A program made the translations under genes and the position numbers. 64,000 nucleotides of DNA from Enoplolaimus lenunculus (lineage: Eukaryota > Nematoda > Enoplea > Enoplida > Thoracostomopsidae), in contig JASANG010001532.1 of the NCBI GenBank assembly GCA_030248215.1, positions 248,001 to 312,000 of the forward strand, given 5' to 3'. Below are positions 23,701-33,851 of the stretch, piece after piece (within the stretch, counting starts at the first letter, position 1; each line of letters starts with the position of its first letter). Under the pieces are notes generated by a model, which was given only the letters and a program-made list of their open reading frames with translations, was not told where the DNA came from and did not search any database.

Positions 23701-24741
23701 AACCCAAAAGTAAAAATTTAGGCAGTTCAATTTTCCACTTTTCCCGTTTTCCAACCAAAACCTATGCCTTACGCTTGAATTTTCCACTTTTTCCGTTTTC
23801 CAATCAAAACCTATGCATCAGATTTTTCCTACCAACCCAGCGAAAAAATCCAGGCATTAGAATTTTCCACTTTTCCCGTTTTCCAACCAAAACCTATGCT
23901 TCAGATTTTCCTTACCAACCCAGGGCAAAAATCTAGGCATTATAATTTTCCACTTTTCACGTTTTCCAACCAAAACCTATGCCCTACGCTTGAATTTTCC
24001 ACTTTTCCACTTTTCCCGTTTTCCAACCATCGCTTTAGATTTCTCTTACTAACCAAGAAAATATCTAGGCATTTCAATTTTCCACTTTTCCTGTTTTCTA
24101 ACCAAAACCTATGCTTCAAGTTTTCCCTACCAACCCAGGGTAAAAATCTAGGCATTAGAATTTTCCACTTTTCCCGTTTTCCAACCAAAACCTGTGCTTC
24201 AGATTTTCCCTACCAAGCCAGAATAAAAATCTAGGCATTAGAATTTTCCACTTTTCCCGTTTGTCAACCAAAACCTATGCTTCAGATTTCCCTACCAACC
24301 CAGGGTAAAAATCTAGGCATTAAAATTTTCCACTTTTCCCGTTTTCCAACCAAAACCTATGCCCTACGCTTGAATTTTCCACTTTTCCCGCTTTTCAACC
24401 AAACCTTTGCTTCAGATATTTCTCACTAGCCAAGAAAATATCTAGGCATTTCAATTTTCCGTTTTTCCCGTTTTCCAACCAAAACCTACGCTTCTGATTT
24501 TCCCTACCAACCCAGGGGAAAAATCTAGGCATTAGAATTTTACACTTTTCCCGTTTTCCAACCAAAACTAATGCTTCAGATTTTCCCTACCAACCCAGGG
24601 TAAAATCTAGGCATTAAATTTTTTAATTTTCCTACCAAATCAGTGGAAAAATTAGCCGTCATACAGGAGTGGCTGCGCTGCACTCCTGGTTATAAGTTTT
24701 CCACCGTGGAAAACTGGAAGCCCCTATGCTATACATTGGCC
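20726..24741. mobile_element. 4-kb foldback element with GGCC-family ends
   Basis: Outer ends are inverted: left GGGCCCATGTATAGATCAGG, right (complement) GGCCAATGTATAGCATAGG. They continue with matching GGCTTCCA, TTTTCCA and CCAGGAGTGCA blocks for about 115 bp. These are the termini of the small GGCC MITEs. Inside, arms made of an about 80-bp unit face each other: about six units at 20840-21365 in one orientation and about 34 at 21890-24640 in the other. The unit reads, in the right arm, TTTTCCACTTTTCCCGTTTT, CCAACCAAAACCTATGCTTC, AGATTTTCCCTACCAACCC, then AGGGTAAATCTAGGCATTAA. The flanks ATAGTTTA and ATAGTTAT give an imperfect 8-bp duplication. No transposase is seen. Long frames here, such as 22893-23231 and 23896-24234, are products of the repeat, not genes. 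Confidence 0.9.
21430..21530. mobile_element. Fragment of GGTGCAACCGGA hAT-like MITE in the foldback spacer
   Basis: On the complement it reads TGCAACCGGAGGTGAAAAAT, then GCCGGAGCCGGAAGTCAAC, matching the left end of 9479-9813. It lies in the about 520-bp spacer between the two arms. Confidence 0.7.
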
Positions 24742-24811
24742 ATAGTTATTAACTCAGAAATAACTAACTTTCCAGCTGAGTTTATTAATCAACTCATTAA
24801 AATTTACAGTG

Positions 24812-25494
24812 TGATCAAAACATCGGAAACGGATATTGAAGTATAAATGTTTCAAAGACGTTCTGTATGTCTGTCAACGTCAACACAATTGAGGCATAGA
24901 AATATTCACCATAATTCTAAACTTTTAAAGAAAAAATCGGATTCAGCGATATTTTAAGATTAGGATAAATTTCGCGATTCATATTTCATATACAACAACA
25001 GCTGCAGAATATCTGTAATGAATTGTTGCGTAACATATACGTGATTTATAACTAATTTTGAGCATAAATATCACAGAATTTTCTTTAATATTTCTATTAC
25101 AGAAACGGACACCGATTGTTGCCGGAAACGGATATTCGGTTTTACACCCTTTTATGAACAACTTACTGTACGTAAGTATATCTGTTGAAAAAATTTCTAA
25201 AATAAGGAACAAGTTTGCAGCCCGTAGACCGAGGCTCGAACGCAAAAGTTATTCCTTTATTTCAGAATGAAAACAGCATTAAAGTTCGGAGGTCAATAGT
25301 CTAAATTGTATTATTGTTGAGTAAAATTAAAGATTGAGTTATCTCGTTTCCGAGCACCGAAAAAGTAAAGATAGTTGATATTTTATCATAAACCATTTGC
25401 AAAGTGTAAAAAAAAGGATAAATTCCAGGTTTGAAGCTGTGGACAATGTACCTCCATACAAAGCAGTACGTGTTCTTTTTTATTTTGATGTTCC
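24812..25494. other. No gene recognised
   Basis: AT-rich. Overlapping frames on both strands at 24979-25270 show no domain and no splice-supported partner. Confidence 0.55.
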
Positions 25495-25714
25495 GGCCAA
25501 TGTAAAGAACAGGGGCGGAACAGTATTATAAGCATATTCCTGAGCCTAAGCCTAAGCCTAAGCGTAAGCGTAAGTATGAGCATGTTTCTAAACATAAGCC
25601 TTAGTCTAAGCCAAGCAAAAAATAGTCTAAAGCTTAAGCTTACTCCATTGCAGTCCAACAGAAAAACGTTCCGCCCCTGATTTTTACATGGGCCGATAGA
25701 TTTTTACATGGGCC
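25495..25714. mobile_element. GGCC-ended MITE with duplicated right terminus
   Basis: Starts GGCCAATGTAAAGAACAGG. The right terminus GATTTTTACATGGGCC occurs twice, 20 bp apart (ending 25694 and 25714). The flanks GATGTTCC and GATGCTCC are an 8-bp duplication with one mismatch, and they match only if the second terminus is the true end. The core carries CCTAAGCCTAAGCCTAAGC. Confidence 0.85.
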
Positions 25715-26547
25715 GATGCTCCTTGCTTTACGTAACATCTCTCAGCATATTAGCTTGTGTGCCCTAAAAATTAAATTTAGCATGAAAGATAGAAAAACAA
25801 ATCATCAGCTTTAAAACATCATTTTATCACATTTACCTTCAACTCAGGTCCAGGGTCCGGTTATTTTATAATTTGCCCTTTATCATACATTACACAACGC
25901 CCATAAAAGCTTTTGTTATATTGGAACGCTGACGAGTTGTACCAGAAACACCATTGACAAAACGCGGCTGTGGTCCTTCTCAATTATGATGTAGACAGAC
26001 CAAAGTTGTGTGAGACTATTTTTTATTGCGTTATTTTATACTTCATTTGCATAATTTTTTTCCATTGCCAGAGATCACTTATAGGTGCATATATAGGCTC
26101 TTGAGGTAAAAAAATAAGGTCAAAATGTTTAAAAAAACAGCAATATTTAGGCAAATAATTAAGTATATATCAAAAATGTAACGCGCTGTGTTTAATCGAA
26201 TTTAAAAATGGTACCGGAAATGTGTTTTATTTTTCAGTTTTCTGGCTATTGCTAGTGAGAGACTGGCACGCAGCCCCGTCGGCCCAGTGGGACCAGGCCC
26301 AGCACATTTTGCTGCAGCATGGCGTCAAGTACAGCAGACCGCCTCATTCGGGGAGACCCAGGAGATGAATTTTTCTCGATTCTGAATTTTTTGCAGCAAT
26401 AGATAAGCTGATATTTTTCCGCAGATCGACTATTGAAAATTCTTACTGTTACTCGAATTTTTCTTGTCCTTGCTATTAAATTCAGTTCACTAAAAGTTAA
26501 CAGTATATACTGAATAATAAGTTCAAAAGACGCGAGATGTATAATTA
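25715..26547. other. No gene recognised
   Basis: A 100-codon minus-strand frame at 26252-26554 overlaps the MITE edge and has no recognisable domain; I do not support it. Confidence 0.5.
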
Positions 26548-26704
26548 GGCCCATGTATAGAACAGGGCCAGATCGTTTTCCGGATGGGCTATAATAGAGT
26601 CGGTTTAAGCTTTAGACTATTAATTTTTTTGTTTACGCTTAAGTTTAGGCTTAGGCTAGGAATATGCTTACACTACTGTTCCGGCTCTGCTCTACACATG
26701 GGCC
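26548..26704. mobile_element. GGCC-ended MITE
   Basis: Starts GGCCCATGTATAGAACAGGG and ends CTCTGCTCTACACATGGGCC. The core has TTAGGCTTAGGC in this orientation. The flanks TATAATTA and TACAATTC agree at six of eight bases. Confidence 0.85.
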
Positions 26705-26839
26705 TACAATTCTATGTTGTACAACGTAAAAATATTAAAATTAGCATAAAACTCGTTCAAAATCTATATTGTTTTTGTCATTCTATTAGTTTGACAAAAA
26801 TACACTTGAGGTTACAGCGCGCCGCCCCGCTAGTGTCGT

Positions 26840-27080
26840 ACAGTATATAATCCAGCTAATTGATTTATCAACTCAGAGAGCGAATTAGTCATTTCTGGTT
26901 ATCACTGAGTTTAATAGACAGTAAACATTAACTCACTGTGAGCTGATTCAATTCCGGGCGAGTTGATCGAACTCAGAATAAAGTTCAACCGATTCAGAAT
27001 TCTGAGTTCTGAAAGACATAATTCAGACAGAGTGATTCTACTCATTCTCTATTAAAATCAATTCACTGGAATTTACAGTA
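26840..27080. mobile_element. CACTG-family MITE, worn ends
   Basis: The right end CACTGGAATTTACAGTATAT and the body (GAGTTCTGAAAGACATAATTC, GAGTGATTC) belong to the family. The left end is eroded. Confidence 0.75.
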
Positions 27081-27412
27081 TATATTATACCTTTATGGGT
27101 GGATACAAAATATATACGGTGCCGGTGGCTCAAAGCTTAATATCTAAGACGTTCTATTATTTTGGTGAATAAATGTGTAGTATTTGTTACACAATTAGAA
27201 CGAAAATTTTGGCTCATGAAGGAAGTAATAAGTGTACATTATTAATAATAGAAATTCAGATCCAAAACGTACCACAACAACCGATATTAGTTAATAACTT
27301 GTAGGAATTGTTATGTTTTCCGTTTTTGCCAAGGAAGTAATAAATGCAAATGAATATTTTACACCTAAAATTTAAAATTATATATTCTATTTTCGATTTT
27401 GATATGTATTCA

Positions 27413-27663
27413 CACTGTAAATTTCAGTAAGTCGATTTCGACTGAGAATGAGTTTAATCAGTCAGCCCTGAGTTAGAACTACCAGAACTCACAATTTTAA
27501 GTTGATTCAACCCATATTTAGTTAACCAACTAACGTAAGAAACAACTCAACTCATAGTGGGAAACAATTCAGCTCAGCGTTAGTTAACGATTACTGATAT
27601 TAATTCAGAAGTAGGTAAACTCGCTAGGTGAAATGATTAATCAACTCATTGGAATTTACAATG
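27413..27663. mobile_element. CACTG-family MITE
   Basis: Starts CACTGTAAATTTCAGTAAG and ends CTCATTGGAATTTACAATG. CA on both sides fits the 2-bp duplication seen in other copies. Confidence 0.82.
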
Positions 27664-28065
27664 CATCAGCAATCAAATCCAACAGCACAATAACTTGCGT
27701 ACATCGCAGTTTACTATGTGATGCGCAGATTAAGGATCTTAAAGAGTACAAAGATTGCATTATAATTTCGTAAATATACATATTTTTACGAAATTTTATT
27801 GTTTAACTTTATTTTTTTAATCCCTGTTGCCACTAAGATTTTAGCTTGTAAACTTTGGTTGCTACAGAATAAGCATTATAGGCATTATTCCAGTAACTGG
27901 CGCATGGAACCTGTGCCATCTGTTGAAAACAAATCATTTCTGGCGAATTTTTGCCGACCATAAATTTGGCTCAAGACACCAGGTCTAGTTCCCACAGCAA
28001 CTCCCGTTAGCGGTAAAATTTCATATGAGGAAATAGGCTGATCAATTTTGTGTTTTCGATGCTTT

Positions 28066-28264
28066 GGCCAATGTAAAATACACGGAGGAACAGTATTATA
28101 AGCATATTCCTAAGCCTAAAGCGTAAGCCTAAGCATTAGCCTAAGCGTAATAATGAGCATATTCCTAAGCCTACGTACGCGAAGCAAAAAGTTAATCTAA
28201 ACCTTAAGCTTACTCGTTTCTAGTATCACAGAAAAACGTTCCGCCCCTGATCTATCCACGGACC
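28066..28264. mobile_element. GGCC-ended MITE with perfect 8-bp target duplication
   Basis: Starts GGCCAATGTAAAATACACGG and ends CCCCTGATCTATCCACGGACC. GATGCTTT is repeated exactly on both sides. This fixes the family's target length at 8 bp. Confidence 0.92.
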
Positions 28265-28994
28265 GATGCTTTCATCATATTTGATCATCAAAAGTATATA
28301 TATTGTTGTAACTTATATACTTTGTTAGCTAAATTTGGCATGCAAACTACGCTGAGTCTTTTATACCAATTTATTCATTGATTACCAAATCAGGGTTTTG
28401 CTCGGAAATCTTGAATCGGTCGGAAATCCCGGTTTTCTGTTTTTCGAAAAAATGGAAAAGCAGAAAATTTAAACATACGTAATCATGCTTCAACAGTTAG
28501 AAAGAGGTTAATCAATACTAAGATAGGTGTAAACAGAAATGGGTGACAGGACAATTCGTCAATCGACATCTCGTAAATCCGAAATCTCCTCGACTCAACA
28601 ATTTGTCGCGCATCATAATGCCTAGGCCTAGGGGCTCAGGATTATGCTTTCGACTATGCTTAAGTTTAGGGTTAGGCTTGTGACGCTGTATGTGAACATG
28701 TTATCAGATGACGAATTGGCGTATATTCACAGAAATGACGTCTGCCTCCGATTCAGCTCCATCATACGGCTCCGTTGAAGACAATAAGCAAAACGATCTA
28801 GTATATCCAATCAAACGGGTGTTGCCAAATCTAGTATAAAAATCATCGCCTCTGAAACTTAAAGTAAACATCGTTCCGGATTTGACGCGTGAGATAAACC
28901 AATTTGCTACAGTTTTCTACCACAATTTGTCCCTGTTTCTTATATATGTTTGTTGCACCCCCCTCGGAACACGGAAAAACGGGAAAAACGTACT

Positions 28995-29570
28995 GTAGTG
29001 ACTCGAATAAGAGACGGTGGAGTGATATTTATTTTGCCTCTCCAGATGGTATCCTGTGTTATTCGATGATACGGACGTCTCAGAACTGCACGGTCGGAAC
29101 GACCCCTTTTTCCGAAGTACCGCGAATATAATTATTTTTTCCCCTTAATTTCTCCGAAAGATGTGGCCACGCCGGGAATCGAACCTCGGACATCTCGCTC
29201 GCGAGTCAAGCGCGCTACCCATTACACCACGCGGCAGATATCATAATTTCCTATGGTGCTATATGTGCACGAGTATGTATGTGTCTTAACATTACACACT
29301 CTGCACATACACAAGTTACGGACATACACAAGTTACACCGCATATATTCGCAGGACCGTTGTTTATCTTTAAGTCTCCCTTGTTAGTTAAACCTAACACA
29401 CCCTTTATATTCTTTCTTTTGGGAAAAACTGCCCTGCTCCGAAGCATTTTTTGATTGCCCTGCCTGTTAATCGTTTTTCTATATTTAATACGCTTGCCTG
29501 AGTGTCTGTTGCATATTTGCAGTCTAAGCCATTCTTCGGCTTTGGTCTCTTTTGTCCTGTCAGTGATTAC
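28995..29570. mobile_element. GTGACCCGAATAAGA-family element carrying a tRNA-like insert
   Basis: The left end is TA-GTGACTCGAATAAGAG. The right part (CTGCTCCGAAGCATTTTTTG, GAGTGTCTGTTGCATATTTG) matches internal parts of the copies at 5769 and 33596. Between them, at about 29100-29340, is a segment with a tRNA-like sequence not found in those copies. The right end is not identified. Confidence 0.55.
29163..29236 (-). tRNA. tRNA-like sequence, anticodon CGC (Ala) if read as a tRNA; probable pseudogene or SINE head
   Basis: On the minus strand the A box TGGTGTAATGG and B box GGTTCGATTCC both match pol III consensus. The acceptor arm (GCCGCG with CGTGGC) and D arm pair. The anticodon loop reads CTCGCGA with U33 in place, giving CGC. 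The anticodon stem has an A-G mismatch and the T stem is imperfect (CGAGG against CCCGG). A retained promoter with poor stems points to a tRNA-derived repeat or a decayed gene more than a working tRNA. Confidence 0.5.
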
Positions 29571-29590
29571 AGGCACACAATTGGACGATC

Positions 29591-29835
29591 CAGGATGCAA
29601 CCGGAGGTGAAAAATACCGTAGCCCCATTTACACTTTATATTTTTTACAAAATATAGGCAAATTTTCGTTCAAAATTGTACCTAAAATTAATAAAACGAA
29701 ACACCAAACAAATTTTGGAAAACTACAAAATTTCAGTACCAGAATTGCCAGAACGTCCAGCAGAAATTCTATCGGAGCCGGAACCGGAGATCGATTTTTC
29801 GCCAGAGCCGGAGACAGACCTCTTGTTGCACCCTG
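29591..29835. mobile_element. hAT-like MITE (TGCAACCGGA family)
   Basis: Starts CAGGATGCAACCGGAGGTG and ends CTCTTGTTGCACCCTG. The flanks GGACGATC and GCACGATA agree at six of eight bases. The right part has CCGGAACCGGAG and CAGAGCCGGAG blocks. Confidence 0.8.
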
Positions 29836-30207
29836 GCACGATACCAAGCCACCAGTTTCGAATTCCCGCAACATATATCATAGTATATATTATCAAATTG
29901 AGTTTATTTATATGATTGATAAAGACGAATCTACAGCTATAGTATTATTGCGAAGCTAAAACTATTAAAGGTATACAGACAGTTCATTACGCAACCAATT
30001 GTTTTGGTTTAAAATTTTTTAGAATTTTTAAAAATTATAAAGTGAGTGCTCACTTTTATTTTGAAGCTGTATCCGTATAAGCGGACATTAAGGTTAATCC
30101 AATCAGTAACTGTTTTGTAACACAAGGACAGTAGCTTATGAAACTTAAACATATAAATATTTTAGCAAAAAATTGATAAAATCTTTCGGGATTTTGTACC
30201 ATTTGGC

Positions 30208-30379
30208 CAGGACCGGAGCAGTCACCCCCTATGCCCCCATTTAGGGGCCCCACCCTAACCGGTTGAAACAAAAACTGTCTAAGTTTTAAAATGCGTCTGG
30301 CTTCTCGCTCGCGAGTTTGGGGGCCGCCCCCTCCCTGGAATTTGGGGTGAGCCTATACCCCTGCCTGCTCCGGCACTGC
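30208..30379. mobile_element. hAT-like MITE, CAGTGCCGGAGC family
   Basis: Reverse-oriented match to 10417-10581, from CAGGACCGGAGCAG to CTGCTCCGGCACTG. The flanks CATTTGGC and CATTAGGT agree at six of eight bases. Confidence 0.8.
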
Positions 30380-30681
30380 ATTAGGTAAAAGGTGATTTTA
30401 ATAAAATCTTTTTTGAAACCACGTAATTAGTTTGTTTCCACATTTCACTTTGATTTACATTTTAAGTTAAATTTCGACCCCAACTCAATTGTGTTAAACT
30501 ATTTCAGCGATAAATTGGTTTAAACCTTAATGAAATTTGCTTTGGCAACCATGATCATTCAAATATTCTTGCAGTGCGCGTTTATATGTCGTTCTGTTTA
30601 CGTCATTTCTAGCATTATATACTTACCAAATATTAATAATTACTTTTAAAATTACTTAGCTACTAAAAATCAAAACGGAAA

Positions 30682-30984
30682 ATGCACTTTGCAATCAGCA
30701 ATCACCACAACGGCGCGGTAGCAGTATTCGCTGCACTTTGCGTTTCGATTATTATCCATACACAACTAGCGAACGCAGTCCCAAACCAAAATTGTGGTCC
30801 AGAATGTCAGGCGTTGATTCGAAATTTGGTAACACGAATGGAAGCACTTGAAACAAGAAACGCAATGTTGGAAGACAACATAGTACAAGGATTCCAACCG
30901 GGCGACAAACAAGTGAGAGCCGGTGGCAGTGAACAAATACCGAACCGAGATACACGAGGACGACCAATGATTCATTTTGGTTAA
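30682..30984 (+). CDS. Small secreted orphan protein
   Basis: A complete single-exon frame of 100 residues. Residues 13-32 (AVAVFAALCVSIIIHTQLAN) form a signal-peptide core with a likely cut after ANA. The mature part starts VPNQNCGPECQALIRNL, has two cysteines four residues apart, then a short amphipathic helix (TRMEALETRNAMLEDN) with coiled-coil spacing, and a Gly/Arg/Asp-rich tail ending GRPMIHFG. I recognise no family. AATAAA at 31071-31076 is a plausible poly(A) signal 87 bp after the stop. The start ATG is the only one that gives the signal peptide. An upstream non-coding exon cannot be excluded. Confidence 0.72.
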   Translation: MHFAISNHHNGAVAVFAALCVSIIIHTQLANAVPNQNCGPECQALIRNLVTRMEALETRNAMLEDNIVQGFQPGDKQVRAGGSEQIPNRDTRGRPMIHFG

Positions 30985-31070
30985 ACCATTGGCTTTAATA
31001 TTTTCACAAAAAACAGTTAAACTCTTTATTCTTCGCCGTTGTGCTAAATCTGAAGTGTGAAGTTTTGAAA

Positions 31071-31076
31071 AATAAA
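31071..31076 (+). promoter_or_regulatory. Candidate poly(A) signal
   Basis: AATAAA located 87 bp after the stop codon of the small secreted protein, within an AT-rich stretch. Confidence 0.5.
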
Positions 31077-31084
31077 ATTTTTAA

Positions 31085-32860
31085 CTGAACCTATCCGGTA
31101 CGTTTGACGTTAGGTTTAATTAATATATTAGGATTTGAGTCAAAATAACCTTTTTAAGCAAAAATCCTATATTTTGAAAGAACACACATATCTTCTATTC
31201 GTGCTATAGGAAAGAAGCGCAGAAAAAGCCAGATCTCTATCAAATATTTGAATAATTTTATTCCTAAAATGTAAACAATTGAAATTCTGGCAATTTTTTT
31301 CTGCATACCTATGTATGCAAGCAGTGGTCAAAAACGAAATATACTGGTATGAATTTATCTACTTCAATGTACCGTTGCAAAATGTAAACAAAATAGGCTT
31401 TGGACTATCTGAACCTGTTATTCGGTTACCCTTTCCGTCAATTTAGAGAATAACATTCGGTAAAAATCGAGGCGTTAAACATTAATAAAAATGATTGTTT
31501 TAGATCCGCTGTTAGACTAATAGGTTAAGTTGAGATTCGCGCTTTATGTTCAAAACCTTCCCTATATATCGTCTACTAGCAGCGTCCTACGTATAACTAC
31601 AGTCTGTCAGAACGTTCAATTAAGTACGGAACCAAAGAATGTATTATGCATTGAAAACCGCATAAATTTTTAAGGTAACTTAGATTGGTTTGGTATACGG
31701 CATGGTGTAAACGTATAGTGAAAATAACGGACATGGACGCCGAATTTTACATGAAAATGAACATCCGGCTATACCCTGGTGTACTGTTTTTTCTGACATT
31801 GTTTCATCAGTAAAAATTTAGGCAGTGCGACCCCTGAAGAACAAACAAAATTTACATATTTGCAGACAACACATGAAACCAAATAACGAATAACCAAAAA
31901 CAGTTCAATGCAACAGAAATCGTCTTAACTTTACTTTTGCTCGTGTGTCGTTGAATAAGTATATTTTAGATCCAAATCAATAATGAAAAATCAGCAACGA
32001 TTATTTTACTAAATTGGATCAAGACGACACACAAAATAAATTGTCTTGTATTCAAGAAATATAGTCTAATATTTAACACAATTATGTCTTGATACAGAGA
32101 CCAGACAATACGTCTTGAATTTAAGACTTATTTTTTAACTTTTTCAGAAATATTGGTCTAAAATTATTCACACTTAAATGTCTTAAATTTAAGACTTTGT
32201 TTAATGAGCGATTAAGAAAAACATTTCTGAAATATAAGACAAATATTTCTGAAATAAAACATGAAGATTTACAATTGAAACCAACTCCAAAATTGAGGGC
32301 TATTAAAGCTCAACCCAGTTTTAACCATTTAAGAACGAATTTCTAAGTTGTTTAAGGCTATTAATGTCTGAAATACAAGGCATATAAGTCTTGAACATTT
32401 AAGAAAAAAGGAGTCTTGAAATTTTAAGCCAGTTTATTTGTTTGTAGTGCTGCGCATCGGCCAGGAACCGGCCGGACAATAATTTCTTATCACATAAAAA
32501 GTTAAAAACATGGCATCATTAATTTAATATTTTTAATCATATTTAGATTTCGATTCTAAAGCTTTTAGCCGAAATCTGAAATGTGGGCTCAATGTTAAGA
32601 TTGAATCAGTAGTTCAAATTATACTGGTTGCATGTGTATTCTAGACACATCGTGTGGTGAGATATATAAAGCGCTTCAGGGTAATCTGGAGTCCATTGCC
32701 TTCTAGAAAAATACAGTAAAATCTTTCACTGGAGTAAATATTTTTAGACAATAACAAAGGTAATAATAATATAATCAGGTTAAATCATCTCAGATTTCCT
32801 CACCGATCAAGGAGAATTTTGAAAAGTAGAAATTTTACAGCTAGGTTATACATAAATGAA
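31085..32860. other. No gene; AAGAC/GTCTT-rich stretch at 31950-32440
   Basis: No supported coding frame. From about 31950 to 32440 the words GTCTTGAA, TTTAAGAC, GTCTTAAA and their complements recur every 30-60 bp in both orientations. This could be an old foldback-type or satellite fragment, but I cannot define a unit. Confidence 0.45.
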
Positions 32861-32869
32861 GTTTGGTTT

Positions 32870-33020
32870 AGTATGTATTTTCACAGGAAAAACAGGACAG
32901 CTATATATTTTTGTAGTGAAAATCGGACAGCAACATATTTTCGTTGGGAAAACGGGTCATCAATATATTGTTGAGAAATCGAGACAGCTGTATTCCCGTT
33001 TGAAAACCGGGAAACAATAT
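32870..33020. repeat. Short degenerate minisatellite, about 36-bp unit
   Basis: Three to four units around GGAAAACAGGACAGC followed by TATATTTT. The motif resembles the complement of the repeat near the right edge of the window (AGCTGTCCCGTCTTCC). The frame at 32856-33140 is built from this repeat. Confidence 0.55.
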
Positions 33021-33408
33021 CAAACTCTTCAATGTACAAAATTTGTTAGTTTGAGCAACGGGAATGAAGATTTTGGTAGCCGGGGTACTCCACTTGTCTT
33101 TCTCTCTCTATCTACTTGCAGCCTTTGCGACCCCAGCTGACCACTGCCCTTTGATCTTAAAAACTGTGCGATTTCTTTCGTCCGAAACACGGGGTAGAGC
33201 TAAAAAAGCGTCGTAAAACCTAGCTCTCATTTGCAAATTCCGCGAAGTTTCCAAAAATTTGCACATGGAAACTGTAGCTTCTATTTCTCGGAGCAAAAGC
33301 TTGCAGCTGTGAAAACCGCTCCAAAATACGCAACGCGGTGAAGTTTTTTTAGCACATACCAGCATTTAAACATTAATTATAAAAAAATACACATCAGTTT
33401 TTAAGCTA

Positions 33409-33589
33409 CGCCAGAATCGGAAGAGGGCCGAAACAGCAGTATAAGCATATTGCTAAGGCTAAGGCTATGCTACGCGTGAGGATGAGCCTATTCTTAAACC
33501 TAAGCAAAAAAGTAAGTCTAAGGCTTAAGTAAGCTGACTCTATTACAGCCCCTCAGGAAAACGTTCCGGCTCTGTTCTATACATGCGCC
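33409..33589. mobile_element. GGCC-ended MITE, left end worn
   Basis: The right end is CGGCTCTGTTCTATACATGCGCC. The core has the family's TATAAGCATATTGC and AAGGCTTAAG words. The left end is degraded. Another MITE begins only a few bases later. Confidence 0.7.
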
Positions 33590-33595
33590 ATTGTT

Positions 33596-33851
33596 ATAGT
33601 GACCCAAGTAAGACATGGGAACTAATATTTATTTTGCCTGTCAATGAGGTATCCCCGGCAATTCGGTTACGTGCTGCGACATATTTTTCATCTCCAGTTA
33701 GTTGGACCAGCACCAATTTTCATAACAGCTTGCTCCGAAACATTTTTGTTGATTGTCATGTCCGTTAATCTTATTCTGGATTATATAAATCAGGTTTCTA
33801 CAGCTCATATTGGGATTCAAAATTAGGACCCCCTAACGTTCGGGTCACTAA
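33596..33851. mobile_element. GTGACCCGAATAAGA-family MITE with both ends
   Basis: Starts TA-GTGACCCAAGTAAGACA and ends CCTAACGTTCGGGTCAC-TA. TA at both ends fits a mariner-like target. About 255 bp, non-coding. Confidence 0.78.

Larger units (their letters stand above)
20536..24811. mobile_element. CACTG-family MITE split by a foldback element
   Basis: The left piece 20536-20725 begins CACTGTAAATTCCAGTGAG. The right piece, from 24742 to 24811, ends AATTTACAGTG. Joined by eye across the insertion, the order of GAGTTAA/TTAACTCAG words matches unbroken family members such as 10010-10279. TG on both outer flanks fits a 2-bp target duplication. The MITE is therefore older than the foldback element inside it. 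Confidence 0.88.

Noticed and set aside
22893-24234. Two nearly identical 112-codon frames and their minus-strand partners in the 22-24 kb array
   Set aside because: They are the 80-bp foldback unit read in one frame (recurring FPLFPFSNQN and LENGKSGK strings). The repetition follows the DNA unit, not a protein need, and their duplication is the 1,003-bp block.
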